A stretch of 64,000 bases of DNA from Nageia nagi (taxonomy: Eukaryota; Pinophyta), in NCBI GenBank assembly GCA_050084985.1, contig JBITNC010000001.1:86924001-86988000 (forward strand). The letters are read 5' to 3'. Both the position numbers and the translations under genes were made by a program. This document shows, piece by piece, positions 9,835 to 19,911 of the stretch (the first letter of the stretch is position 1; each line of letters begins with the position of its first letter). The notes beneath the pieces are model-generated. The model saw only the letters and a program-made list of their open reading frames with translations. It searched no databases and was not told the origin of the DNA.

Positions 9835-12513
9835 CACCACTTGGCTCTTCGAACTAAAAGGGCTCCAGTCTACCCTATCCTCCCCTCGTGGCTCCCAAAA
9901 TAAGTCATGTTGTGGAAAAGTACGTGCGGATGTGTTCATTTTAGGGGTTACTTTCAATATTTTACGTTTTGCAAGTATAAAACAAATATGCAAAAATATA
10001 AAGTAAAGTAATACATCATCCACACGAACTTGAAATATAAGTATCCAATGGGTTTTGTATTAACCCCTAAAGGACATTTTTACATTTTGCATACTTTGCT
10101 CAATTTCATAAATTCATTCAATCATTTTAATGAATTTTAAAAAATACTAAGTCCTATTTAGCATTAATCCATAACTTAAACATGCATTATTCCTTAAACA
10201 AGATTAAGAGGCATGCATTACAAGTTTAGCATGCAAGATCTAGACAAAGTTTTAAGTAAAAATTATACAAGTTCCCCCCTTTTCACTTAAAGTTTTATCC
10301 CTAAAAACTTGTATGCTAAAAATTATCTTTTAAGTATGCATTTTAAGTAAATTCCCCTTGTTTACTTAAAAAAAAATAGCATACTTAGATTACCTTAGCA
10401 AATTTTTACTAAAAAATGTTTTGCCTAAGTAAATTACCATACTTAGAGAGAAAAAAAAATGCTAAGAGATTGACATTCTAGAAATTGCATGTGCACCTTA
10501 GTAAATGCAATATTAAAAATTATTCTAAGCAAAGTTTAAAATATTCACTACTTTCCAAGTCTGCAAGAATTAAATGGAAAAAAAGAGGAGACCCATGCAT
10601 AGTTAATGCTCCTTTTACCTTAAGCACTCCAAGTCAAAAAAATAAATGCATATAGGTAAAGTAGTGATGGCTACCCTTCCCTTACCAAGAAGGAGTATAC
10701 GTTGCCTCTTGGAAGTAATTAAACAAGGACATAAAAAATCAAACTCCCTTTTTAGTTGGTAAAATAAAATTAAATGCTCAACAACTATGTTTGAAAAAAA
10801 TGGAAAGGCCACGTGAGTAGGAGGGAGGTGAAGGTGGCAAGAGGAGGCCACGGAGGGTGGTGGAGGCGGTAAGTCACGTGGGGCGACCAGACGGTTGTTG
10901 AAGACCATCCCAGCTGCGAAGATGCAAGCGAGGGAGGAGGGAGGGGCTCATTCGTTACCCGTAGTTGTTGGTCATTGTATTTTGGATCGATATTAAGATG
11001 GAAATGGGCCTCTGCTATCTCTACAAACTTGGAAGATGCAGTCTGTTTCATCAAACTAGGAGCAGTGACAGGATCATATTCTTATTTCTTCACTCGTAAC
11101 TTTTAAGTTTCCAAAAAACCTTTTTGAACACTGTCTATCACTTTTGAGTGGCCTCTTTTCCTTCTTTTATTACCTCTTCTTGTTGGTATTGCACAAGAGC
11201 CCCTACAAACCCTGACACAACATTCACTCTTGTCCTGCCTCCTACAACATGGGTTACATGCCCCCATATTCTCTGATTCCTACAAGGTAACAAAATAAGT
11301 TTTCTATAACTTCTAAGCCCAGTAACTGCATTATACTTCTTTGAGGCCTAAAACATGCCCAATTCCAATGATAGAGCTATGTCATAAAACCTTGCAAATT
11401 CTAATATAATGTTGTTTTCTCCAAAAGAAAAAAAAAACTACAGTGAATAAACCCCTACCTTCACAAGGGGAGTGTGCACTTCGTGTATTCAGGAAAACAT
11501 TCCATCTGGGTGGGGAGGAAAAATGAAAAAGGTGGATGGCATAGAAAGCGACGACAGTCCAAACTCGGAGGCCTGGCGAACGTCCAGGGTTCGAAACCCA
11601 GCAATGATCTAGTAGCAGAGTAGACATGTGAGGAAGTTTTATAGGATGCAGGTTTGGTGTCAAAATTTGTAGATTTTAAGGTAGAGGATTATTTTCTTTT
11701 CGTATGGAGCATACCGAAGGGGCTGGTGATAGCGGAGCTGGCAACGATGGGTTCGTGGTTTAGGCTTCGAAGGTGTTCAGGCTATTTTCTATACATACCA
11801 TACACAGACCCTTTCAACGTATCCATTTTGTGCATATCCTATGATCATTGCAGTCCATGAAACTCTATCTGCATCATGCATCTTGTCAAACAATTCACGT
11901 GCCTTCCCTACGCTTCCGCCATTATTGTTTACTGCCAAACCTTTGAAATTTTCATTTTGCCCTTTTAAATTTGAACTAACATAATCATTGCATTCTCTCT
12001 TTTTTTTTTAATAAATTGCATCTTTAAAAAAATTTCCCCCATATTTGTTTTAAATAAATTGCCTCTAAAAATTATTTCCCTCTATTTGCATTAAAATTTT
12101 TGGAAAAATTTAGAGAAAAATAAAGTATTATGTAAATATTACACCTTGGTAGTGCTTGTAATAGAGTTATTAATCAATGCTACTAACAAACAAAATGTTA
12201 GTAAAAATATTTGCATTACATAGTATCCTCTTTAAAAGGTATATCATGTATTAAGCATTTTGTAAAAAAAAATGCTACTAACATAAGAGGTTAGTATAGA
12301 AAAAAAAATTGCTTGCATTACCATTTTGATCATATTTTGCAAAAATAAGCTCCAATATCTCATAAAATATGTTAGTATCTAATGCAATAATCCATACGAT
12401 AACCAAATGAGGAGGAAATTTATACCTTCTCTTAAAATTTACCTCACCAATGGGGTGTAAGATGAGGAATGAAGAAGGATCACCAAGATGTAGAAGAAGA
12501 GCTTCCACACCAA
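9835..12513 (-). other. Untranslated leader of element B
   Basis: About 2.7 kb of leader lies between the primer-binding site and the inferred intron donor. The part at 10,040-10,560 is AT-rich. A GC-rich purine-biased patch lies at 10,795-10,940. The section 11,380-11,930 contains protein-like sequence, including the PPR-like fragment listed separately. Then AT-rich sequence (11,940-12,470) resembles C at 21,600-22,200. No gag-pol coding is present here. Confidence 0.6.
11804..11920 (-). pseudogene. PPR-protein-like fragment inside element B leader
   Basis: Read on the minus strand, 39 codons give GGSVGKARELFDKM, HDADRVSWTAMI, IGYAQNGYVERVC with no stop. This is the consensus of plant PLS-type pentatricopeptide repeats (...A.+LFD.M...D..SW.AMI.GYAQNG...). 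Such proteins bind organellar RNA. The fragment covers about one repeat, the frame is lost downstream (TAG after WYV), and it lies in the retrotransposon leader. I therefore read it as a host-gene piece captured by the element, not a working gene. Similar but more scrambled pieces occur in element C (20,990-21,400). Confidence 0.72.
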
Positions 12514-12525
12514 GCTCTGATACCA
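12514..12525 (-). other. Primer-binding site of element B
   Basis: On the minus strand TGGTATCAGAGC lies two bases after the 5' LTR. This is the standard plant Copia site matching the 3' end of initiator methionine tRNA, used to start minus-strand cDNA. Confidence 0.92.
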
Positions 12526-12527
12526 AT

Positions 12528-13006
12528 TGAAAGAATTAGACCTACTCTAATTCTCAAGGTCCAAGACTAAGAAACTCAATCATTCAACATAACACCATTC
12601 ACACAAGATAACACAAATATAATATGGTTCCTCCCTCCTTGGGAGTACATCCACAACTAGTTCTCAATTCTCAATCTATGCACCTCTTACTACAATTCTC
12701 TTTTTCTCCTACACAAACTAGTAGAGTAATCTTACTACAAAAACTTGGTTATGTTACTAGAAAAGAGACCCTCTATTTATAGCATGAGAGCACCTCCCTA
12801 ACCTCCCTTTAACCCAAGGGTAAGGTTAGGGTTACAATAAATGTATGACCTAACTTTAACCTACCAACTAACCCCATGGTAAGGTCAAAGTCCACACATA
12901 ATAAAGAATTCAATTAATCCCTTAAGATATCTACATATCTTTTAAGTGATTAATTGAATTTACAAGGAGTTTGGATATTCACAATATTTCATTACAAATT
13001 CTAACA
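12528..13006 (-). repeat. 5' LTR of element B
   Basis: This 479-bp LTR matches 3954-4431. A TATA-like CTATAAATAG lies on the minus strand at 12773-12782. The target duplication CTCTT follows at 13007-13011. Confidence 0.92.
12773..12782 (-). promoter_or_regulatory. TATA box in 5' LTR of element B
   Basis: CTATAAATAG on the minus strand is followed by AGGGTC. The same box is kept in the LTRs of element C, where it is followed by AGGGCC. Confidence 0.6.
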
Positions 13007-13011
13007 CTCTT

Positions 13012-13126
13012 TTCTCTCAAAATTGTAAAATTTTATTTGGCTATATTTACACTTTGTAGCATGAGTAAAATCATTTTGTAAAATCATTATTTTTCTAATG
13101 ATTCCTAAAATAACATTAAGAGGAAG
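13012..13126 (+). mobile_element. Element A, internal region resumed
   Basis: The sequence continues the host of element B and matches 1,741-1,858 (TATATTTACACTTTGTAGC..., CTAAAATAACATTAAG). It ends in a purine run, AAGAGGAAG, just before the second LTR. Confidence 0.7.
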
Positions 13127-13709
13127 TGTTAGAGTTATAATGTCATTTAAGACATTATGTAATTAATATGCTTAGTATATTAATAATCACCTAAATTTGG
13201 TTATTAGATGATAATGAGGTTCATGCATAATGGGTGGAATAGTATTCTCAATCCAACTTAAAATAATATTGTTATATGGAATAGTGTCTCTACTAATAAT
13301 TAAATGTAATTATATATTGTAACTTAAGGTTAACTAACCTATTATGGTTAGGTTAGTTAACTACTTAAGGTTAGTTTTGAGTTTTTTAAAAGGAGCTCAT
13401 TTTGTAAAGATTGGTAAGAAGATAATGATGGAAAGTTGTTAGTATAGATCTTAGTTAGTAAGGTCTTAAGCATGCAAGCTACGTCTCATGCTAAGGAGAG
13501 TCATGGTTGAGATCCATATGAGTGTACATTATTTAAAAGTATAGTGAAAAGGAGACCTAAAATGAAATACTCCATGTGATGGAGGAACCATTATACATCT
13601 TGTGTTACTATATGAGAATGCTTCTTGGGTTCTTAGTTTAGAATGATTAATTGCTATATTTCATGAAGGTCCTACAAGTGTTCTTGGGTTATGGAATCCT
13701 TCAATTTCA
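13127..13709 (+). repeat. LTR of element A (second)
   Basis: It starts TGTTAGAGTTAT and ends near TTTCA at 13,709, matching 1859-2429. Directly beyond it, minus-strand coding-like sequence of element D begins, so this LTR marks the right edge of element A inside D. The left edge of A is outside the window, so its target duplication cannot be checked. Confidence 0.7.
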
Positions 13710-14210
13710 TCAATAGCCAACCAATTCAAAGATAAAAGGATTTGTTCTTTTCTAACCTTTATAAGGCCATCTTCTATTAAACCACTATTGTCACATGTAT
13801 TATCATAACTCAAAATAAAATAAAAAATTATTATATACCTCACAATAGCTTTGCCATGGTTATCCCAAGTCTCCCAAGGATCCCAATGATGCCCTAAAGA
13901 GTGGACATCTCTTCCTAAAATTAGAACCTTTTGAATCAAATATTCTAAACCTTCAAAATATGATAGATTATTGTCATAAAAATCAAATATAATATCATAC
14001 CTTTTGTAATACTTTTATGACTATTTGAACTCTCAAGAAGGTACAAGGGATGCTTCCAAGTATGGATGTTTCTTTCTAAAATCAAGAGTGTTTGATTTAT
14101 ATTTGCAATGCTCCTCTTTATATGCTCCAAATCTAAATGCTCTTCTTCAAGTGCCAAAATTAAAAATAAGATGCTTCTAGTCACCTCAACACCTCTATTT
14201 ACCATGTCTC
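13710..14210 (-). pseudogene. Unrecognised open region of element D (distal part)
   Basis: Downstream part of the reading frame described at 22,774-23,292, separated from it by element C. On the minus strand it reads MVNRGVEVTRSILFLIL, then a Glu-rich helix-like stretch, then LILERNIHTWKHP. After a frame change near 13,990 it has LILGRDVHSLGHHWDPWETW and ends against the LTR of element A with LLSLNWLAIDE. The two LIL-x-R-x-(I/V)-H segments look like an internal repeat of about 60 residues. I recognise no protein family. It could be an unusual gag-like product or captured host sequence. Confidence 0.5.
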
Positions 14211-14699
14211 TGAAGGATTTGAACTAGATCTAAACAAATCCTCTAGGACCTTAGATTAGGAAACTCAAGTGTACACAAGATAACACAATCACTCAAGATA
14301 ACACATCAATATAATGTGGTTCCTCCCTCCTTGGGAGTACATCCACAACTAGTTCTCTTATTCTCAAATCTATGTCTCTCTTACAACTATTCTCTAGCTC
14401 TCTCCTACACAACCAAGTAGAGTAATTTTACTCAAAACTTAGATATCTTTACAAGAGGAGAGGCCCTCTATTTATAGGTTGAGAGCACCTCCCTAACCTT
14501 CCTTTAACCCAAGGGTAAGGTTAGGGTTACATTAAATTTATCACCAAACTTCAACCTACCAACTACCCACTTTGGTAAAGTCAAAGTCTACATATTAAAG
14601 AATTCTATTAATCACTTAAGGTATCTACATACCTTTAAGTGATTAATTGAATTTACAAGGAGTTTAGATATTCACAATATTTCATTACAAATTCTAACA
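14211..14699 (-). repeat. 3' LTR of element C
   Basis: TG...CA boundaries on the minus strand (TGTTAGAATTTG ... CCTTCA), 489 bp, nearly identical to 22280-22768. Confidence 0.95.
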
Positions 14700-14710
14700 C
14701 TCCCCCTTAA
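14700..14710 (-). other. Polypurine tract of element C
   Basis: The minus strand reads TTAAGGGGGAG directly before the 3' LTR, the primer for plus-strand cDNA synthesis. It is intact here, in contrast to element B. Confidence 0.8.
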
Positions 14711-15184
14711 TGCAATATTGGGATAGAGCGTAGAAGAGAGAAGAGAGAGAGTAAGAGAGAGTTCTCCTCCATAGAGATACAAGTGGAGATGAGAAATTTT
14801 ACATATTTTGAGAATCTTTTTGAGAACTAGTATGAGACTCACTACATTACCATTTGACAAAAATGGTTTACAATACAATCATTAACCACAACTGGTTTCA
14901 CTGTACATAGTAGTCGATCAACTTTAAGCTGACATGTGAGTCTCCATGAGCTTGCTTTCACAAGGTGAGTAACCTGCATTTCTAAAGAAGATCCTGCATG
15001 CTACAAGCAACTCATGAACAAAATCAGTTAGATGCATCATATATTCAAATAAGAGAATCAAATAATGCCATCTTATAACTAACTGATCAATGGTGCACTA
15101 TAAGCCATCACGGAGATGCCAAGCCATCACTCATAGTCACCTGTCGTATATAGACATGTGTTGATTTTAAAATAGAGCATAAAA

Positions 15185-15478
15185 TTATACAACGAGTTTC
15201 TCACGCAGAGCAAACTCACCATGGAGGTATAGAATGTACAACAAGTTTGTCACGCAGAGCGAACTTACCACGGAGGTATATTAATTACATGCTCAAAATT
15301 TGTACAATAAGTTTCTCATGCAGAGCAAACTCACCACGGAGGTATAAAATGTACAACAAGTTTGTCACGCAGAGCAAACTTACCACTGAGGTATAAAATA
15401 ATCAACACTCTATAACAACAATTGTACAATAAGTTTGTCACGCAGAGCAAACTTACCACGGAGGTCTAGAATGTACAA
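15185..15478 (-). repeat. 49-bp tandem array in element C 3' region
   Basis: Five units of the same repeat as in element B start near 15189, 15238, 15304, 15353 and 15426. Two carry extra sequence between units (ATTAATTACATGCTCAAAATT and ATCAACACTCTATAACAACA). The array lies just after the pol stop. Confidence 0.9.
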
Positions 15479-15524
15479 TCAAAAAAGGCCTCTTAGAGGT
15501 GAAGTTGTCATCACTAACAAAAGT

Positions 15525-18477
15525 TTAAACTTCACTCCCCCTTGAGGGCAACTTCACCAACCTGAGAGAATCCCTAAGCTTGCAGAATTGAGCTTCAGGA
15601 AGGGGCTTGGTGAACAAATCAGCGGAGTTGTTAGTAGATGGACAATACTGCAAGTGTATGATGTCATCTAGAACCTTCTCCCTGATAAAATGAGTTTGGA
15701 TTTCTACATGTTTGGTTCGCTGATGGAACACAGGATTCTTAGCCAAAGAGATAGCCGATTGATTATCTGATGAAATAAGAGATGGGCCATTTTGCGTATA
15801 CCTAATTTCATTCAGAAGATGTCTTAGCCAAATAGCTTCTTAGGCGGCAACAGACATGGCTCGATATTCAGCTTCGGTGGTAGAAAGAGTCACAGTAGGT
15901 TGCTTCTTGGAAGCCCAAGAGATAGCACCTGAACCAATGCTAAACACATATGCAGAGGTTGATTTTCTGTCATCTCTATCTCCCCCATAATCAGAATCTG
16001 AGAACCTTGAGAGAACAATTGAGGGCACGTTGGAATACTTAAGAGCGAGATCCTTTGTCCCGACGACATACCTCAAGATTTGCTTAACAGCATTGAGGTG
16101 TTCAACATATGGTTTTTGCATGAATCGTGCCAGCAGATTCATTGCAAAGGCAATATCAGGACGAGAGATAGTCAGATACAGAAGACTACCAATCAATTAT
16201 CTATAAGCTGTAGCATCAGCCAACTGAGAATCTGAGCTCAGTGATACAACGATTCCAGGAGAAACAGGTATTACAGCATATTTACACTCCTCCATTCCAA
16301 ACTTTTGCAAGATGTCTGATATATACTTAGATTGACTAAGATAAGTACAATCTTTGTGTTGGTACACTTGCATCCCAAGATAGTAATGCAATAGACCTAG
16401 ATCAGTCATTTCAAATGTTGCCTTGAGTTTGGAGATGCACTCTTGGATGATTTCAATATTATTGCCTGTTATGAGAAGATCATCCACATAAAGGAGAATT
16501 ATGACCACGTCTTTTCCTTGATTGAGTACATATAGATCTGAATCTGAGAAGCACTTAGAAAAACCAATATCTGCAAAGAATCCTAAAATTTTCTTGTACC
16601 ATGCTCTAGGTGCTTGCTTAAGTCCATACAAAGATTTTTTTAGCTTACACACAAGAGACTCTTTTCCTTCTGGAATAAATCCTTCTGGTTGATTCATGTA
16701 GATTTCAACATCCAAGTCCCCATTAAGAAATGCACTTTTGACATTAAGTTGAAAAGCTTTCCATCCTTGAGCTGCAGAAAGAGCAAGAATTATTCTGACA
16801 GTAGGCATCTTGGCTACAGGAGCAAAGGTTTCCTCATAATCAATACCATATTTCTGAGCGAATCCTTTGGCTACTAACCTTGCCTTGTATTTTTCAATTT
16901 TTCCATCAGAATTGTACTTGACCTTGTATATCCATTTATTGCCAATCACATTTTTCTCATTGGGATAAGGAACCAAATCCCAAGTTTCATTTTTCATGAG
17001 AGCCTCATACTCAACTTTCATAGCTTCCATCCAACACTCTTGCTTGGAAGCTTCTTTGAAGGTTGATGGCTCATGCATATTATCAATTTTGGCAAATAAG
17101 GATTTATTCAAGGTCATACTTCTTGTAATTCTCTGTGCTAGAGAATTTTACTCTTATGGTGACTTCTCTACATGCTCATCCAACCAGTTAGGTGCAGGCG
17201 AAGAATCATCTGTATCAGACACTTCAGCATGAGAGGTCGTATCCTTAGAAAGTTCATTGAACTTAACATCCCTAGACACAAAGACTATTTTATGGGATGA
17301 AGAGTAGAGCCTGTAACCTCTATGCTGATTATCATACCCCACAAAGATGCATTTTTCTGATCGTTTATCAAGCTTCTTTCTTTTCTCTGAGGTAATGAAG
17401 GCAAATGCATCACAACCGAAGACCCTGAAGTGTGAGAGGTTAGGTTTCTTTCCTGTCCATGCTTCATATGGAGTTTTACCTTCAACTGCCTTAGTAGGAC
17501 ACCTATTTAGGGTGTGAATAGCAGTGTGTACAGCTTCGCCCCATAAGAAACTAGGAAGGTTACCCAACATGCATCTTGCCATTTCCATAATGGTGCGATT
17601 CTTCCTTTCAGCAACTCCATTTTGCTGAGGGGTGTAAGGGATTGTGAATTGTCGCTTAATCCCGTGTTTAACACAAAATTCGTTAAACTCATTGTTATTA
17701 TATTCACCCCCATTGTCAGATCTCAGCATTTTGATCTTAAAATCAGTTTGATTTTTAACAAGTGCCTTGAAGTCTTGAAACCTGTCAAAAGTTTGATCCT
17801 TGTGCTCAAGTAGATAACCAAATGTCATCCTACTGAAGTCATCAATGAAGGTCAAAACATAAGAAGCTCCACCTAGTGACTTAGTCTGAAAAGGACCCAT
17901 CAAATCTGAATGCACAAGCTGAAGAGGACAAGTAGCCCGAGTTGCCTTATCTTTTTCAAACTTTTGCCTATGCATCTTTCCTAGAATGCACCTTTCACAA
18001 AGACCAATTATGGGTGAAATATTAGGTAAACCTTCCACAAGTTCTTGAGTTTTCATAGCTTGAATACTCTTGTGGTTAAGGTGTCCTAATCGTTGATGCC
18101 AAAGATTACCTTTTGAACAAACATTTGTAGCAAGACAAATCTTTGAAGGTACTTGATCCATAATATAAAGGTCATTCTTTACTGATCCTTTCATCAAAGT
18201 GGCAAGTCCTTTCTTAACACACCAAGAGTGTGAGGTAAACTCAAATGAGCATCCTTTCCTTGTAATCTGAATCACGGAGATGAGATTCATTCTTAGTTTA
18301 GGTACATAAAAGACATTATCAAGAGTCTTTCCATGAATCTTCACACTCCCTATTCCGTGAACATCAAGGACTGTATTATCACCTATCACAACTGCATCCT
18401 TTTTGTACTTATGAAAGTTTTCAAACTTATCTTTTTCATAACACATGTGATTAGTACATCCTGTATCAACAATCCAA
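15525..18477 (-). pseudogene. Copia pol of element C (protease-integrase-RT-RNase H), defective
   Basis: One continuous minus-strand frame ends at the stop 15525-15527. Domains: protease IVDTGCTNHM near 18,455; zinc-binding pre-integrase WHQRLGHLNHKSI...CERCILGK (about 18,110-17,975); integrase triad in HSDLMGPF, RSDNGGEY and NGVAERKNRTI; reverse transcriptase (16,197-17,117) with LLYVDDLLITG; RNase H with SDSDYGG, TTEAEY and SSDNQSAIS. Faults: TAA at 17154-17156, 17148-17150, 16197-16199 and 15840-15842, and Asp to Asn in motif A (LNVKSAFLNG; element B has LDVKSAFLNG). The stops at 17154 and 15840 are also in element B. A 2-bp loss after 18,494 puts gag and pol in different frames. Confidence 0.93.
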
Positions 18478-19449
18478 TCATTTGAAATAGTTTGTCATTG
18501 AGTAGTAGGCAACATTAGCAGTATGCTTGTTCTTCTTTCTATTATTGAAAGTTCTCACATTTGCATTTCCCTTTCCTTTTTGAGCAAATTTCTTTTTACG
18601 ACAATCATACTCTTTGTGCCCAAAGATGCCACAGAAGTTACAATTCCCATCAAACTTTTCTTGAGGTGTTGGATTGCTTGATCCTGCTTTATCATTCCTG
18701 TGCCTGTAGTTGCCATGATTGTTGTTGTTGTTACCCTTTTTGTCATACTTCCTGAAGGTAGATGAGGACTTGTTGTCTTTGAATTTGTAATGTTTGAACT
18801 TTTTCTTGAAAGGAGTTTTGGTTGCTCCTAGAGCAATGCTATGGTCCTTTGGAGAAAGGTTCAACATTTTCTTGTTCAAAGTTTCCTCATGCTTTAGAAG
18901 AAGTCTTGAAAGGTTATCAAGTGAGATGACATCTTCTTCATCATCGAGCCTTGTTTCCATAACTGTGATAAAGTTGCTGAACTTTGTAGTAAGGCTTTGT
19001 AGAATGATGAAGACCATGAACTCATCATTGATCCAGTTACACCCACAACCAACCAGTTGTGTCCTGAGGTCAATGATTTTGTTTAAGTAGATGGAGGCAC
19101 TTTCATCTTCACTTTGTCGATACTGCAACAACTTTTGTAGAATGGTAAACCTCCTTGAAAATTTGGACCCAAGGTAAATTTTCTTTAACCTATCCCAAGC
19201 TTCCTTTGCTGAAGTTGATGAAGAAATCATGAGAAGAACATCATCTGAAACTACACGATAAATCATGGAAGTTGCTAACTCATTCTTTGAGTTGTATACT
19301 TCAAGAGCCTTCTCATCGGTAGGAGCAACCACATCTTCACTAACTGTCTGCCATAGCTTTCTTGCTTGTAATTCAGCTTTCATACGTGGTTCCCATATTC
19401 CAAAGTTGGAACCATCGAGTATGTGCTTGGGAACGAAGGTTTCAACCAT
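18478..19449 (-). CDS. Copia gag of element C
   Basis: This is a 323-residue open frame beginning MVETFVPKHILDGSNFGIW at 19449. I chose this start over an upstream ATG because it follows a likely splice acceptor and is shared with element B. The N-terminal two thirds resemble the plant Copia gag domain (KEAWDRLKKIYLGS, LLQYRQSEDESASIYLNKI). Next comes a basic, Asn-rich stretch and one zinc knuckle, CNFCGIFGHKEYDC (CX2CX4HX4C), near residue 280. Gag forms the particle and binds element RNA. In element B gag and protease read through in one frame. Here a 2-bp deletion ends gag at MTNYFK. Confidence 0.9.
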   Translation of the reverse strand: MVETFVPKHILDGSNFGIWEPRMKAELQARKLWQTVSEDVVAPTDEKALEVYNSKNELATSMIYRVVSDDVLLMISSSTSAKEAWDRLKKIYLGSKFSRRFTILQKLLQYRQSEDESASIYLNKIIDLRTQLVGCGCNWINDEFMVFIILQSLTTKFSNFITVMETRLDDEEDVISLDNLSRLLLKHEETLNKKMLNLSPKDHSIALGATKTPFKKKFKHYKFKDNKSSSTFRKYDKKGNNNNNHGNYRHRNDKAGSSNPTPQEKFDGNCNFCGIFGHKEYDCRKKKFAQKGKGNANVRTFNNRKKNKHTANVAYYSMTNYFK

Positions 19450-19451
19450 TG

Positions 19452-19911
19452 CTACAAAAAATAAATGAATATGCAATAAGAATGTAAACTTGTACAATTT
19501 TTTTCATCTATACATATAAAACATCTAATAAGCAAACATGTCCCACATGTGTAAACTCATTAACCACGATCCATAGAAGGATAAAGTTGGGGTTGTTTTC
19601 TTGTATAGAATTAGGCCTTCACCTGGATGCCCGCAAGGTGGAGCCCAGGTACTACCAGTCCTCAACCAGTTCACCTTGGTCAGTGATATACTCTCATAAG
19701 GAGAAGTACCTACTATTTTCCAAGGATCCGACGTATCTTGGACCGGCCATTTTAATTATCTTGATTAAGGGTTTCAGTTTTCCTCCTAGGTTATTAGGAT
19801 AATCCCTGAATGGACGTGCGGACATGTGGTATCACTACACACATGCCTGTCCACCTAATAGAGTTATGTCCAATCCAACAGAGGTCTTAGGGGCAATTAA
19901 GACGGACTTAC
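19452..19911 (-). other. Putative leader intron of element C
   Basis: On the minus strand a donor GTAAGTCC at 19911 and an acceptor ATTTTTTGTAG at 19452 flank 460 bp. The exon resumes CAATGG with the gag start codon. The same sites are kept in element B. A plus-strand open frame at 19,587-19,802 lies within this intron in both copies, and it is kept through common descent. Confidence 0.58.

Larger units (their letters stand above)
3954..13006 (-). mobile_element. Element B: Copia LTR retrotransposon, older copy
   Basis: This is a 9.05-kb element on the minus strand with two LTRs (3954-4431 and 12528-13006) and a 5-bp target duplication CTCTT at 3949-3953 and 13007-13011. Removing it restores the continuity of element A, since the flanks match the uninterrupted copy near 1,735-1,800. 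Reading from 13,006 downwards it has: 5' LTR, primer-binding site, leader of about 2.7 kb with PPR-like fragment, leader intron, gag, protease, integrase, reverse transcriptase, RNase H, tandem array, 3' LTR. By hand count its LTRs differ at about 18 of 478 positions, so it is clearly older than element C. Pol is interrupted by many nonsense codons. Confidence 0.92.

Noticed and set aside
11560-11625. tRNA-like GGGTTCGAAACCC
   Set aside because: The T-loop-like piece is present, but the T stem has a mismatch and I could not form acceptor, D and anticodon stems around it. It lies in the retrotransposon leader.
19587-19802. Plus-strand 71-codon open frame, also at 9,510-9,725
   Set aside because: It is antisense to the element and inside the inferred leader intron. 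Its similarity between B and C is expected from common descent, and it resembles no known protein.
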